From: a virus
Reading direction: 5' to 3' (one strand)
Length of the DNA: 46,769 bases
IMG/VR virus record: IMGVR_UViG_3300030098_006380
Location: 1-46,769 of that record
Each line of letters opens with the position of its first letter. The first letter of the stretch is position 1. Made by a program: the position numbers and the translations under genes. The notes beneath the pieces are model-generated. The model worked only from the letters and a program-made list of their open reading frames with translations. It made no database searches and was not told the origin of the DNA. This document shows positions 12,866 through 21,073 of this stretch, piece after piece.

Positions 12866-14590
12866 ATGAAAGTTTTATTAACATGTACAAGCATCGAAGA
12901 TTCAAGCCGCACGGAAGATTCGCCAGATAGCCATTACCCACTAGGATTGGCTTATTTGCATTCGTACTTAGAAAAACATTCAGATCATCAAGTAGAAACT
13001 CACTTTTTAAATAATGTAGATAATGATACTTGTTTTAAAAAGATAACAGAGGAGATAGAGACTTTTAAACCAGATGTGGTTGGAATATCTGTCATGACCT
13101 TTAGTCGTACAAGCTCATATCGAATGATAGAATATTTAGCTGAAAATCATCCGCATATTAAAATAGTTTTAGGTGGAATGCATCCGACCGTAATGTGGAA
13201 AAACATGCTTAAGAAATATACAGATTGTGTGGTTGTTATCGGAGAAGGTGAACTAACATTTCATGAGTTGTTGGATTATTTTGAAGAAGATAAAGACATT
13301 TCCGAAGTTATGGGAATCGCATACCACAACGGTGAAGAACCGGTCAAAACCGGAGAAAGAGATCTAATCGATAATCTTGACACTCTAGAATTTCCAAAGC
13401 ACGAAATATTCTTATGGGAAGGCAAAAAAATGGCCAATCTGCTTACAAGTCGCGGCTGTCCATTTAAATGTAACTTCTGTGTGCTTGACCACATATCCCT
13501 AAGAAAGGTTAGATTTAGAAGTGCAGAAGATGTTTGTGATGAAATCGAAGAGATTTTAAGAATATGTCCAACTGTCGACACAATCTGGCTACATGATGAT
13601 GCCTTTATGATTAATAAAAAGAGCACAATGGCACTCTGTAGAGAAATTATCAAAAGAGGAATCAAGACCAACTTTACGTGTAGCGCTAGGTTTAGGCCCG
13701 TATCACGGGAGCTTATCCAACTGATGGAAGAGGCTGGGTTCAATCACGTTCTATTTGGACTTGAGTCAGGCGCGCAGAATATCATGGATGATATGAAAAA
13801 GGGAATCACCAAAGACCATATCAGATATGCTACGTCTTTGTTCGCAGAAAGCAACATCAAGACAACAGCCTTCTTGATTGTGGGCCTTCCGGGAGAAACT
13901 CAAGAAACAATCGATGAAACCATAGACTTCGTACAAGAAATGCAGTTCAACAACTATCTTTACTATGATGATATCGGCACGGCGATGATATATCCCGGTG
14001 CCGAGGTGTACACTATTGCAAAATCTAGAAACTTAGAAGTAGAAGGCTATGGATTACTGGATGATGATTATTGGTTGACAGATTTAGAAGTTCCTTATTA
14101 TCTCTGTGAAAATACATTAGAGCAACTCCGAGAATGGAAAGAACAAATTCGTAATGCTATTTCTTTGAACAGGTTCAATGAGCCGGCAAACTTCTTGAAA
14201 CAAAAGAAGATGTTACCTTCATTGATCAAATACAGCTTTAAGTTTGGGATGGTTGGGGTTGTTAACTTACTTCATCAAACATTGCAAAAACATCAACTAG
14301 TTCCTGATCTTATTAAGACCTTCTTTATTGGTAACCCAGAAGACATGTATAGTAAGATTGCCAAAAATATGGAAAAAGATCTGATTGCAGGAATGATGGA
14401 AAAAATGACGATTGAAGAAAAGAAGCAGTTTATTGTCGATTATCAAAGACAAACTAAAGAAGATCAGCTTACTATTGCTAAATGGAAAGAACAACACCAT
14501 CCGGCAGCAGACGAGTATACTGCACTTCATAAACAAAGAGCAAAAACAGAGCCAGAAATGACCAATCTGCTAAATATAGTTAGCAAATAA
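12866..14590 (+). CDS. B12-binding radical SAM enzyme
   Basis: A 574-aa product. Residues 1-150 form a cobalamin-binding-type α/β domain (YPLGLAYLHSYLEKH, VVGISVMTFSR, IVLGGMHPTV). The radical-SAM core follows, with the cluster motif C198-PFK-C202-NF-C205 (CxxxCxxC) and typical later strands (WLHDDAFM, FGLESGAQNIMD, FLIVGLPGET). The class (BchE/ cobalamin-dependent methylases and cyclases) performs radical reactions such as methylation of unactivated carbons. A C-terminal helical region of about 170 residues is unassigned. The enzyme needs a [4Fe-4S] cluster and reductant. The window has a ferredoxin and cluster-assembly genes. Substrate unknown; natural-product, lipid, glycan or nucleotide modification are possible. 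Confidence 0.9.
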   Translation: MKVLLTCTSIEDSSRTEDSPDSHYPLGLAYLHSYLEKHSDHQVETHFLNNVDNDTCFKKITEEIETFKPDVVGISVMTFSRTSSYRMIEYLAENHPHIKIVLGGMHPTVMWKNMLKKYTDCVVVIGEGELTFHELLDYFEEDKDISEVMGIAYHNGEEPVKTGERDLIDNLDTLEFPKHEIFLWEGKKMANLLTSRGCPFKCNFCVLDHISLRKVRFRSAEDVCDEIEEILRICPTVDTIWLHDDAFMINKKSTMALCREIIKRGIKTNFTCSARFRPVSRELIQLMEEAGFNHVLFGLESGAQNIMDDMKKGITKDHIRYATSLFAESNIKTTAFLIVGLPGETQETIDETIDFVQEMQFNNYLYYDDIGTAMIYPGAEVYTIAKSRNLEVEGYGLLDDDYWLTDLEVPYYLCENTLEQLREWKEQIRNAISLNRFNEPANFLKQKKMLPSLIKYSFKFGMVGVVNLLHQTLQKHQLVPDLIKTFFIGNPEDMYSKIAKNMEKDLIAGMMEKMTIEEKKQFIVDYQRQTKEDQLTIAKWKEQHHPAADEYTALHKQRAKTEPEMTNLLNIVSK

Positions 14591-14606
14591 TAGGGGGTAC
14601 TTTGAA

Positions 14607-14930
14607 GTGGAAAATCATAACGGATGGGAGACTTACTCTAAGTTAGTTCTTCAGCAGCTTGAAACTATGTCAACCGGCATTGAATCGCTACGCACAGAAC
14701 TACAAGATGTGAAAAGCCAACTAACGTCTCTAAAGGCCAAGGAAGATAGGGTTCAAGATCTCAAAGCGTGGAAAGAAAAAATGGATGAGGCGGCCACTCC
14801 ATCTCAAGTTAAAGAGGTTCTGCAAGAAGTAGAAGAACTTAAAGTTTTTCGTACGAAAGCTGTCACCATGTTCATGGTTGTTCAAACGATCATGGGAATT
14901 GCCATGGCATGGGCATTAGAAATATTTTAG
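14607..14930 (+). CDS. coiled-coil membrane protein, 107 aa
   Basis: GTG start behind AGGGGG. The N-terminus MENHNGWETYSKLVLQQLE is followed by a long coiled coil (about 20-85, heptads of Leu/Val with Glu/Lys) and a C-terminal transmembrane segment (AVTMFMVVQTIMGIAMAWA). I recall similar 'GW-x-x-Y-x-x-LVL' coiled-coil membrane proteins as conserved hypotheticals in marine T4-like phages. The layout resembles XhlA-type small phage proteins. Function is unknown. Confidence 0.75.
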   Translation: MENHNGWETYSKLVLQQLETMSTGIESLRTELQDVKSQLTSLKAKEDRVQDLKAWKEKMDEAATPSQVKEVLQEVEELKVFRTKAVTMFMVVQTIMGIAMAWALEIF

Positions 14931-15020
14931 TTTTTGGAACGTTGCTTCATAATGAGGCCATATTGTTTGCGGCTTAATATTGTTAATCAACGCATGTCTC
15001 TTTGATTTCTAGTTACTTTG

Positions 15021-15311
15021 ATGACTAGAGATTTGGAAAAGATTAAAAAAATAGCCAAGCTGATAACAAAGCAGATTGGCGGAAGCCCCGTAGAAGATCA
15101 AGAGATGTTGCCGGAGTACGGAATTCAAGGCTCTGGGATTCTTTATTGTTACGAATATAATACAAAACTACATGTCAAAGTCAGTAGGGGTCAAAAAGTT
15201 TGGCTTATTGATTCGGCTAGAGATTTTCTTAATAGAGTTTTAATTTATACAAACTGTGGTAGAATAGTAGAGATTGACTTTGATGAGTTAATCTGCACGG
15301 AGGCTGATTAA
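15021..15311 (+). CDS. hypothetical protein, 96 aa
   Basis: The start taken is ATG 15021, just after a TAGTTAC word; an in-frame TTG lies at 15018. The product is soluble, with an N-terminal helix (DLEKIKKIAKLITKQIGG) and a β-rich body (GILYCYEYNTKLHVKV, VWLIDSARDFL, RIVEIDFDELI). There is no recognised family. TAATG coupling links it to the following membrane peptide. Confidence 0.7.
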   Translation: MTRDLEKIKKIAKLITKQIGGSPVEDQEMLPEYGIQGSGILYCYEYNTKLHVKVSRGQKVWLIDSARDFLNRVLIYTNCGRIVEIDFDELICTEAD

Positions 15312-15463
15312 TGCTTTTTACATTTGGAAAGGGGTGGAAAACCCTAGCCGCACTGGCGGCAGCGTGGTTAGGTTGCGAGTTCGTTGGTTTTGAGTTAACA
15401 ACTGTTACTCTTTTGGTTTTATTAGTGTGCAAAAATACTGACGATTCTCGGCACTTAATTTAA
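15311..15463 (+). CDS. small membrane protein, 50 aa
   Basis: ATG 15311 overlaps the previous stop (TAATG). The product has an amphipathic Lys/Trp start (MLFTFGKGWKTLAALAAAW), a Cys-containing hydrophobic region and a second hydrophobic stretch (TTVTLLVLLVC), ending in a polar tail. Two closely spaced helices or one re-entrant helix are possible. Function is unknown. Confidence 0.55.
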   Translation: MLFTFGKGWKTLAALAAAWLGCEFVGFELTTVTLLVLLVCKNTDDSRHLI

Positions 15464-15482
15464 AAAAAGCCCTATTTATGGC

Positions 15483-15680
15483 GTGGGTAAGAATAAAAAA
15501 AATAACACCAAAGATATTAAAGTGCGTGGAGGCCAAATATTTTTGGTAAAACTCTTGGACGACGATAAAAACAAAATATCACAAGTGGGGCCTTTCCACG
15601 ACAAAGAAGAAGCAATCAACACGTGTCATCATTTTTTGAAAAAGGGTACCTGTTCGTGGCTTGTGAGATATAATGGATGA
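15483..15680 (+). CDS. small basic protein, 65 aa
   Basis: GTG start; no clear ribosome site is present. The product has a Lys/Asn-rich N-terminus (MGKNKKNNTKDIKVRGG) and a compact α/β domain (IFLVKLLDDDKNKIS, GPFHDKEEAINTCHHFLKKG). The order strand-helix with 'PF-x-x-KEEA' is like small domains that repeat an 'amplified cue' β-α unit (SPOR-like), but this is uncertain. Its end overlaps the next gene by 8 nt. Confidence 0.6.
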   Translation: MGKNKKNNTKDIKVRGGQIFLVKLLDDDKNKISQVGPFHDKEEAINTCHHFLKKGTCSWLVRYNG

Positions 15681-15918
15681 AAGAGAAGCTTTCGGACAGG
15701 TGACTGCCGAGGATTTTGAAACTGGTGATATCGTAGAATGGAATGTTTGGGACGAAAAAGAAGAAACATGGATTCCTCACTATGGTATCATAGTAAAAAC
15801 CGAGAACCAAATACAGTCTAACCGAGTTGTATCTGTTTCAAAAGTTATGCCAATAAATGGTCCACAAATAGAGAGGGAATTTTTTACTTTGACCCTAAAG
15901 TTGGTAAACAAGCTATAA
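15673..15918 (+). CDS. small SH3-barrel-like protein, 81 aa
   Basis: ATG 15673 overlaps the upstream gene. The core FETGDIVEWNVWDEK, HYGIIVKTEN and VVSVSKVMP follows the family layout (GDIV, GIIV, third strand) seen in at least five genes at the left end of the window. It is acidic at its N-terminus and soluble. Function is unknown. A possible promoter for the next gene overlaps its 3' end. Confidence 0.75.
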   Translation: MDEREAFGQVTAEDFETGDIVEWNVWDEKEETWIPHYGIIVKTENQIQSNRVVSVSKVMPINGPQIEREFFTLTLKLVNKL

Positions 15919-15919
15919 T
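15889..15919 (+). promoter_or_regulatory. possible sigma70-type promoter
   Basis: TTGACC (15889-15894), a 19-nt spacer and TATAAT (15914-15919). The -10 is perfect but the spacer is long. It is placed about 40 nt before the metalloprotease gene. Confidence 0.4.
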
Positions 15920-15957
15920 TTAAACTATTTAGTCTGTACCTATAACTGGTATCTATT

Positions 15958-17289
15958 ATGAATAATGTACTTAAAGATTTGATTAAACAGTTCATGCCTT
16001 TTGCGCAGCAGCACATTGGCTTTGAAAACCCTCCAAGTCTTTTTCTGAAAAACGATGAAGAAAATGCCAAAAATCCGTTAGGAAAAACAGCATTCTATGA
16101 TCCAGAAGAAAAGTCAGTAACACTTTTTATTACTGGTCGTCATCCTAAAGATATTTTAAGATCTTTGGGTCACGAACTGGTTCACCACAAGCAAAATTGT
16201 GATGGCGAGTTTAGCGATGTGGACGATTTGGGTCCCGGATATGCTCAAAGAGATCCTCATTTGAGAGATATGGAAGAAAAAGCAAATTTGCATGGAAGCA
16301 TGTGTTTAAGAGATTTTGAGGATATGTTAAAGAAAGAAAACACTATTTATTACGAACATCTACAAAAAGGAGATAAAAAGATGTCTACAAAAGATTGGAA
16401 AAATGGAGAATTAACAACCATTTTATCGGAAGCATTCGGATTTAAGTTCAGCTTGGACAAGTTAAACGAAGCTGCCGATAAAAACACTGGAATGTCCGGT
16501 GTCAAAGGAGATGATGACGATGACACATATATGGGTCACGTAAAAGAAGAAGAAGAACTCGAAGAAGGAAATGAGCAAATATTTGCTCCTAACCACTATT
16601 GTGTTCACCATGGCGGTGTCGAGCATAACGGCGCTGTTCAAATGGCAGAAGCGATCAGCCATAACTTTGATAGAAAGCTGAACAGAGTAACTCACTACAC
16701 AATGAAACTTGCTGATGGCACGATTCTTGAAAATGTAGCTGCTGAGGATATCCACGTTACTGATGCGAGTCTGGCTGAAGGTCACTCTCACCCACCCGGC
16801 AAAAGAGATGATGGCGAGTCCAAAGGCGACAAGGGCAAAGACAAAGATGACCCCAAAGCACGCGACTACACAGATGGTGGAGATCGTAAGGGTGATGAGT
16901 CAAGAACCCATAAGGGCGAGAAAGACTATACAACCAAGAAAGATGACGAGCTTAAGCACAGCGGTAAGGGCCGCGGCGAGAAGAAGGGTGACAAAGCCTA
17001 TGTGAACGAAGATAGCGGATGGGACGAGAAAGAGCACGACGAGCACAATGCTTGGAGTGATGAAGATCACATTGAGGCCATTGAAAAGCACTTGCGTGCC
17101 CTGAAGCATGATCGTGACTACGAGGAAGACCACGAAGAACTGGAAGAAGCTGGCACGGCTAACCGCATGGAAAACTCCCCCGGTATTGGTCAAGGAAAAG
17201 ACGTTGGTCGCAACCGCGCTAGCGCTGACAGGACCCAAGGTCTAGCAGAGGCGATTGCTAAGGCACTTCGCAAACATCTCAAGGGCTAG
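15958..17289 (+). CDS. metalloprotease domain fused to phage domain of unknown function
   Basis: A 443-aa frame. Residues 1-140 are a zinc-metallopeptidase-like domain with H72-ELV-H76 (GHELVHHKQN), then a Glu/His-containing helix (MEEKANLHGSM) that may give the third ligand. From Met142 a second module begins (MSTKDWKNGELTTILSEAFGF) with its own perfect AAGGAG at 16367-16372. It contains NHYCVHHGGVEHNG and MKLADGTILENV, then a low-complexity Lys/Asp/Gly stretch (about 280-345) and a C-terminal helix (LAEAIAKALRKHLKG). These C-terminal blocks recur in marine phages. The gene may therefore give two products. Role unknown; a head or tail protein processed by the protease domain is one possibility. 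Confidence 0.8.
   Translation: MNNVLKDLIKQFMPFAQQHIGFENPPSLFLKNDEENAKNPLGKTAFYDPEEKSVTLFITGRHPKDILRSLGHELVHHKQNCDGEFSDVDDLGPGYAQRDPHLRDMEEKANLHGSMCLRDFEDMLKKENTIYYEHLQKGDKKMSTKDWKNGELTTILSEAFGFKFSLDKLNEAADKNTGMSGVKGDDDDDTYMGHVKEEEELEEGNEQIFAPNHYCVHHGGVEHNGAVQMAEAISHNFDRKLNRVTHYTMKLADGTILENVAAEDIHVTDASLAEGHSHPPGKRDDGESKGDKGKDKDDPKARDYTDGGDRKGDESRTHKGEKDYTTKKDDELKHSGKGRGEKKGDKAYVNEDSGWDEKEHDEHNAWSDEDHIEAIEKHLRALKHDRDYEEDHEELEEAGTANRMENSPGIGQGKDVGRNRASADRTQGLAEAIAKALRKHLKG
16367..16383 (+). promoter_or_regulatory. strong internal ribosome binding site and start
   Basis: AAGGAG (16367-16372), 8 nt, then ATG 16381, in frame within the metalloprotease ORF. This is better than the site at the main start (15958), which lacks a clear Shine-Dalgarno. 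Use of it would give a 302-aa protein without the metallopeptidase domain. Confidence 0.55.
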
Positions 17290-17384
17290 TCTCATGACCG
17301 GTAAGTACAAAAATTGAGCTTAAAAAGTTACGAAATCGCTTTATTCAAAAGCTATTATTGTTGCAAATACACGAGGAACAACAA

Positions 17385-17636
17385 ATGTCATTAAATTCCG
17401 ATTGGCAGGCTTTTCTTAATGAGAGTCTTGATGAAAAGAACATCTTTACCTACATTCAGGGTCTCCAAGAGATAATTTCCAATCTTAAACCCAAGACGAT
17501 GACTGAGAAGCGCAGATTACAGCTTGCAAAAAATCATTTGCGAGAAGTTAAGAAGTTTGCTCGTCGGATGGATAGTGACATAAGCGTTCTTCAAGAAAAG
17601 CTTAATATTTTGGAAGAGTCAAAAGGGGACGAGTAA
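17385..17636 (+). CDS. small helical protein with leader-like N-terminus, 83 aa
   Basis: The start is ATG 17385, which has GAGGA 7 nt upstream; the TTG at 17358 is rejected. The product begins MSLNSDWQAFLNESLDEK, resembling the DW-x-x-[YF]-L-x-E leader of the 10983-12126 genes, then becomes a Lys/Arg-rich helix pair (KRRLQLAKNHLREVKKFARR). It ends with an acidic helix. It is translationally coupled (TAATG) to the large fusion gene that follows, with which I recall it paired in other marine phages. Confidence 0.75.
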   Translation: MSLNSDWQAFLNESLDEKNIFTYIQGLQEIISNLKPKTMTEKRRLQLAKNHLREVKKFARRMDSDISVLQEKLNILEESKGDE

Positions 17637-19612
17637 TGGCGAAAGCTAACACTCATCTCACCCACCTTGAAGAGTTGGTTCTTACTCAAGGTCCAGCTGG
17701 CTATAAAATGGCCAGAGCGTTCCTTCTAGAGCTTTTAAAGACTCTTAAGGGGAATACTGGCTCTAAGATTCAAACGTCCGTTAAATGGGATGGGGCGCCG
17801 GCAATTTTTGCCGGCGTCAATCCTGAAAATGGAAAGTTTTTTGTTGGTACCAAATCAATCTTCAATAAAGTTCCAAAAATTAACTATACAAAAGAAGATA
17901 TTATTAAGAACCACGGTCATGCACCGGGTCTCGTAGACAAGTTAACCAAAGCCTTAGAGTACCTGCCGGCACTGAACATCAAGAATATCCTTCAAGGTGA
18001 CTTCATGTTTGATGACGAGATGATTAGTACCGTTGAGATAGATGGCGAACCTCATTATAAGTTTAAACCTAACACTATTGTTTATGCAGTGCCAGTTGAT
18101 TCAGAGCTGGGAAGGCAAATAGAGCAAGCTAAGTTTGGTATTGTTTTCCACACCACCTATGATAGCTTAGATAGTGGTGCAAGTTTCGGCGCCGATATAT
18201 CAGGCCTTCGGAGAGCGCCGGGGGTTTGGTTTGACGACGCTTTTTTCACAGATGACACAGGCGTTGTAACTTTGACAGAGGATGAAGAAGCCGAGATAGT
18301 TAGATTGGTAAAAGAAGCAGACGCTGTAAATAATGAAATCAACTATGATGATTTACCATTTGCGTTTTTAAATATTTACATAAACAGCGAGATTAAGGCC
18401 GGCAGCTTTCTAGAAGATCCTGCAAAATCTTTTCAAGGCTTCGTCAACTGGTATTCTCAGAGAGCACAAAAGAAGATAAATAATCTTAAAAGTGATAAGG
18501 GAAGGCAAAGGGCCACCCAGAACGCTCAACAAACTTTACAATCTTTCAATGAAAGAAGAGAGGATATTCTCAATATTTTTAAAGTAAGTCGGCTGCTCTT
18601 TGATGCGAAAAACATTTTTATCGAGAAATATAACAACGCAGTTTATAATACTAAGCACTTCGTCGACGATGGTTCTGGGGATTTAGTTGTCAGCAATCCA
18701 GAAGGTTATGTAGCCGTTGATCATAAAGGAAACGGTATTAAGTTTGTAGACAGATTAGAATTTAGCAGGGCTAACTTTGCTGTTGATAAGGGTGATAAAT
18801 TCACTGGTGATATCAACGAACAAGAAGATGAATTTGATATTGGCGATGAGGATGACGATCCAGTAGTCGATGCTGACTATCCCAAGACCGTAGCTGTTGT
18901 TCCGGGAGCATTCAAGCCACCTCACAAGGGGCATCTAGATATGGTGCGAAAATATGCCAACGTTGCAGATGAAGTTATTGTATTGATATCTAAACCAACC
19001 AAAAAAGGAAGATATCTGCCAAATGGGAGAGAGATAACTTCCGATGATTCTCTTAAAATATGGAATGTCTTAACGGCGGGATTATCCAATGTTAAAGTGG
19101 AGATATCTTCCCATGCCTCCCCCATTAATGCCGCATATGAATATGTGGGAGAAGAAGGGCCCCTTAATATTGGTGACAAAGTAATGCTGGGTTGCAGTAC
19201 CAAAGGCGGCGATTGTGGCCGTTGGGCAGGAGCAGAGAAGTATATCAAACAAGGGGTGGAGTTGATTCCAGTTACCGGTGTGGAACCTACTGTGCGTGCT
19301 AGTGGAGAGCCATATAGTGCAACTGCATTTAGAAATGCATTGGGTGGACCTCTCGACAATAGAGCAGAGATAGCTGATTTTGTGGGCGAAGAAAACCTAG
19401 ATGCTATTTTAGATATACTTGGGCTCGCGAACGTTGAGGAGACGTCATCAATGGCAGGAGGCGCAGTAGCGGGGGCATCGATCCCTTTGGGATCTACATC
19501 GGGTAAAGGCCGGAGAAAGGCCAAACAAAATACTATTATCAGACATGAAAATATCGATTTAAGTATCGTGGAGACAGTTTTGGAACTAATTAAAGAAAGA
19601 GGCATAATTTAA
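17636..19612 (+). CDS. ligase-like domain (DUF6267-type) fused to HxGH nucleotidyltransferase
   Basis: A 658-aa two-part protein. Part one (about 1-400) matches a phage family I know as DUF6267. It contains K50-WDG (KxDG, as in motif I of ATP/NAD ligases), ILQGDFMF near 117, a FKPNTIVYAV strand and E356-GYV...IK369-F, like ligase motifs IV and V. The I-to-IV distance of about 300 residues is long for a ligase, so the ligase reading is inference. Part two (about 415-620) is a clear HxGH-class nucleotidyltransferase: GAFKPPH430-KGH433, ending with an S/T-x-x-FR type motif (YSATAFRNAL), as in NMNAT or PPAT. Such a pairing could transfer or seal nucleotides. An acidic linker (about 395-412) joins the parts. 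Confidence 0.8.
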   Translation: MAKANTHLTHLEELVLTQGPAGYKMARAFLLELLKTLKGNTGSKIQTSVKWDGAPAIFAGVNPENGKFFVGTKSIFNKVPKINYTKEDIIKNHGHAPGLVDKLTKALEYLPALNIKNILQGDFMFDDEMISTVEIDGEPHYKFKPNTIVYAVPVDSELGRQIEQAKFGIVFHTTYDSLDSGASFGADISGLRRAPGVWFDDAFFTDDTGVVTLTEDEEAEIVRLVKEADAVNNEINYDDLPFAFLNIYINSEIKAGSFLEDPAKSFQGFVNWYSQRAQKKINNLKSDKGRQRATQNAQQTLQSFNERREDILNIFKVSRLLFDAKNIFIEKYNNAVYNTKHFVDDGSGDLVVSNPEGYVAVDHKGNGIKFVDRLEFSRANFAVDKGDKFTGDINEQEDEFDIGDEDDDPVVDADYPKTVAVVPGAFKPPHKGHLDMVRKYANVADEVIVLISKPTKKGRYLPNGREITSDDSLKIWNVLTAGLSNVKVEISSHASPINAAYEYVGEEGPLNIGDKVMLGCSTKGGDCGRWAGAEKYIKQGVELIPVTGVEPTVRASGEPYSATAFRNALGGPLDNRAEIADFVGEENLDAILDILGLANVEETSSMAGGAVAGASIPLGSTSGKGRRKAKQNTIIRHENIDLSIVETVLELIKERGII

Positions 19613-20376
19613 TGGAAAATCAAGAAGAAAAAACCCTTAGAGAGAGTATAAGGCATTTAATACGACATGTCAAGAGAAAGAAGTTAAACGAAGAAAATGA
19701 ACTTCGACAAATCATTCGTCACATGATCGACTATGATCTGTCAGAGTCTCAGACTCCTGACGTGGATCCGGCGCCGAATCGGTCAACGGGTATCAATGTA
19801 TTAGAAGAACTTCTTAAGAAGATTATACCAATTTTAGAAACAGATTACAAGTCTCTTACGACAAATCCTGACCAAAGAGATTCTTTTCGAGCACACGTAA
19901 TCAACGCAGTGGACAACTCTCTAACCCCTGCTAAATTAAATAACCAAGCCGCAAGCGAGATGTCTAGCGATTTAGAAGAGGAGGTAGAAATTAATGTTGG
20001 TGATGATGCTGGTGATGACAAGTTTATCGATATTCGCACTGATGCCGAAAAATCAGCAGACGCTGAAGAAGAGGAAGAAGATCCGCGCGATTCGTTCGGC
20101 GCGGGCGTCGAAGGTGACGAAACTGGGCGTAACATGGCGTACCAATCGTATAAAAAAATAGAAAGTAGTATCATTGACGCTTATGAGCTTCTTGCAGCAC
20201 CTGAAGACCAAGAGCTTTTTTATGATTATTTGATTGCTAACCTTAAATTATATTTTGAAAAGTTTGAAGAAGAGCTGGCCAATCAAGTCGACGAGCCAAC
20301 AAACCAAGCCTATGATATGGCAAAACAAGACCAATCTACACAAACTTCTGAAGATGATATAGAATTAGATCTATAA
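19612..20376 (+). CDS. acidic conserved phage protein, 254 aa
   Basis: The N-terminus carries two helical repeats, LRESIRHLIRHVKRKKLNEE and LRQIIRHMIDYDLSES, like the II-x-E leaders elsewhere. Next is a conserved block (NVLEELLKKIIPILETDYKSL ... RDSFRAHVINAVDNSL), a very acidic linker (about 118-160) and a helical C-terminus (YDYLIANLKLYFEKFEEEL). I recall this block next to the DUF6267-type gene in marine T4-like phages. Function is unknown; a scaffold or chaperone-like role would suit the acidic helical make-up. TAATG coupling with the gene before. Confidence 0.75.
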   Translation: MENQEEKTLRESIRHLIRHVKRKKLNEENELRQIIRHMIDYDLSESQTPDVDPAPNRSTGINVLEELLKKIIPILETDYKSLTTNPDQRDSFRAHVINAVDNSLTPAKLNNQAASEMSSDLEEEVEINVGDDAGDDKFIDIRTDAEKSADAEEEEEDPRDSFGAGVEGDETGRNMAYQSYKKIESSIIDAYELLAAPEDQELFYDYLIANLKLYFEKFEEELANQVDEPTNQAYDMAKQDQSTQTSEDDIELDL

Positions 20377-20388
20377 ACAGGAGATATA

Positions 20389-20643
20389 ATGAGTCTTGAA
20401 GAACTAGATGAACCTGAGAAAGCGCTAGCGGAGTCTCTCATTGCAGCCGACTCAGAAGAAGGCGATGAGGTTGACGTCGGGCCTGACTCGGGTCTGACAC
20501 AGGACGAAAAAGAAGAAGTCATGACTGCCGCGGCCGAAAAGGGTCTAAGCGACCGGGCCGTCGCCGTGACAAAGGCAATCCAAACATACATAGAAGCCAA
20601 ACTTACCGAGCACGACAGCGGCGGCGACAGTGGCTCGACATAA
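20389..20643 (+). CDS. small acidic protein, 84 aa
   Basis: AGGAGAT precedes the ATG. The product is strongly acidic (many Asp/Glu) with helices (EKALAESLIAADSEEG, DRAVAVTKAIQTYIEAKL) and a Gly/Ser/Asp tail. No family is recognised. Base composition is notably more GC-rich than in the genes around. It closes a cotranscribed set with 17385-20376; a new promoter follows. Confidence 0.7.
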   Translation: MSLEELDEPEKALAESLIAADSEEGDEVDVGPDSGLTQDEKEEVMTAAAEKGLSDRAVAVTKAIQTYIEAKLTEHDSGGDSGST

Positions 20644-20659
20644 TTAATAAGTTTTTAAT

Positions 20660-20688
20660 TTGACAAAATCTGATTTTATCATTATAAT
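20660..20688 (+). promoter_or_regulatory. consensus sigma70 promoter
   Basis: TTGACA (20660-20665), exactly 17 nt, TATAAT (20683-20688): perfect consensus in both boxes. It drives the 20717 gene and likely the thioredoxin lipoprotein, the 69-aa gene and the tmRNA that follow. Confidence 0.9.
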
Positions 20689-20716
20689 GAATTTGTGTTC
20701 TGCTTGCGATAGTTAG

Positions 20717-21073
20717 ATGACAGTACAATCAAAGAAGATCACTACTAAATTTAAAAGTGTAATTAAACAATTAAAAGATCAAAACAAGCTAGATGACAAA
20801 ACTCTAATTTATATCAGCCATCTAACCCTAGAAGATCTTATTGCAGTCAAGCTGGAGTTAGCTAGCAGTCACCTTAACAATAGACTATATGGGTTTGATA
20901 TCTGGCGTGGCCTCCCTCATATTGTGAAAGAAGCAACCCTTAAGTTTGCTATATCCACAACCAACTCCAAAAAGGATGCATCCAGATTTTTAGGATTAAC
21001 GTATTTGGAATTCCTAAATATATGTAAGAAGTATAAAATCAACGACTTCTTTAATAGACAAGATAAGGAATGA
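20717..21073 (+). CDS. conserved phage DNA-binding-like protein, 118 aa
   Basis: The 118-aa product matches in layout a small protein conserved in marine T4-like phages (remembered pattern): KITTKFKSVIKQLKDQNKLDD, LELASSHLNNRLYGFDIW and a C-terminal helix-turn-helix-like part (KKDASRFLGLTYLEFLNICKKYKI) close to Fis-type HTH. The last part suggests DNA binding. Its ATG follows a TAGTTAG word and a consensus promoter, so it is highly transcribed early by host polymerase. Probable role: transcription regulator; not proven. Confidence 0.75.
   Translation: MTVQSKKITTKFKSVIKQLKDQNKLDDKTLIYISHLTLEDLIAVKLELASSHLNNRLYGFDIWRGLPHIVKEATLKFAISTTNSKKDASRFLGLTYLEFLNICKKYKINDFFNRQDKE

Noticed and set aside
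13276-13743. A 155-aa minus-strand frame in the radical-SAM gene
   Set aside because: Antisense to the CxxxCxxC region, Ser/Leu-rich, no start signals.
18922-19605. A 227-aa minus-strand frame
   Set aside because: It lies wholly within the HxGH domain of the 17636 gene, whose motifs are clear, and has no ribosome site; Ser/Pro/Leu-rich as expected for an antisense frame.
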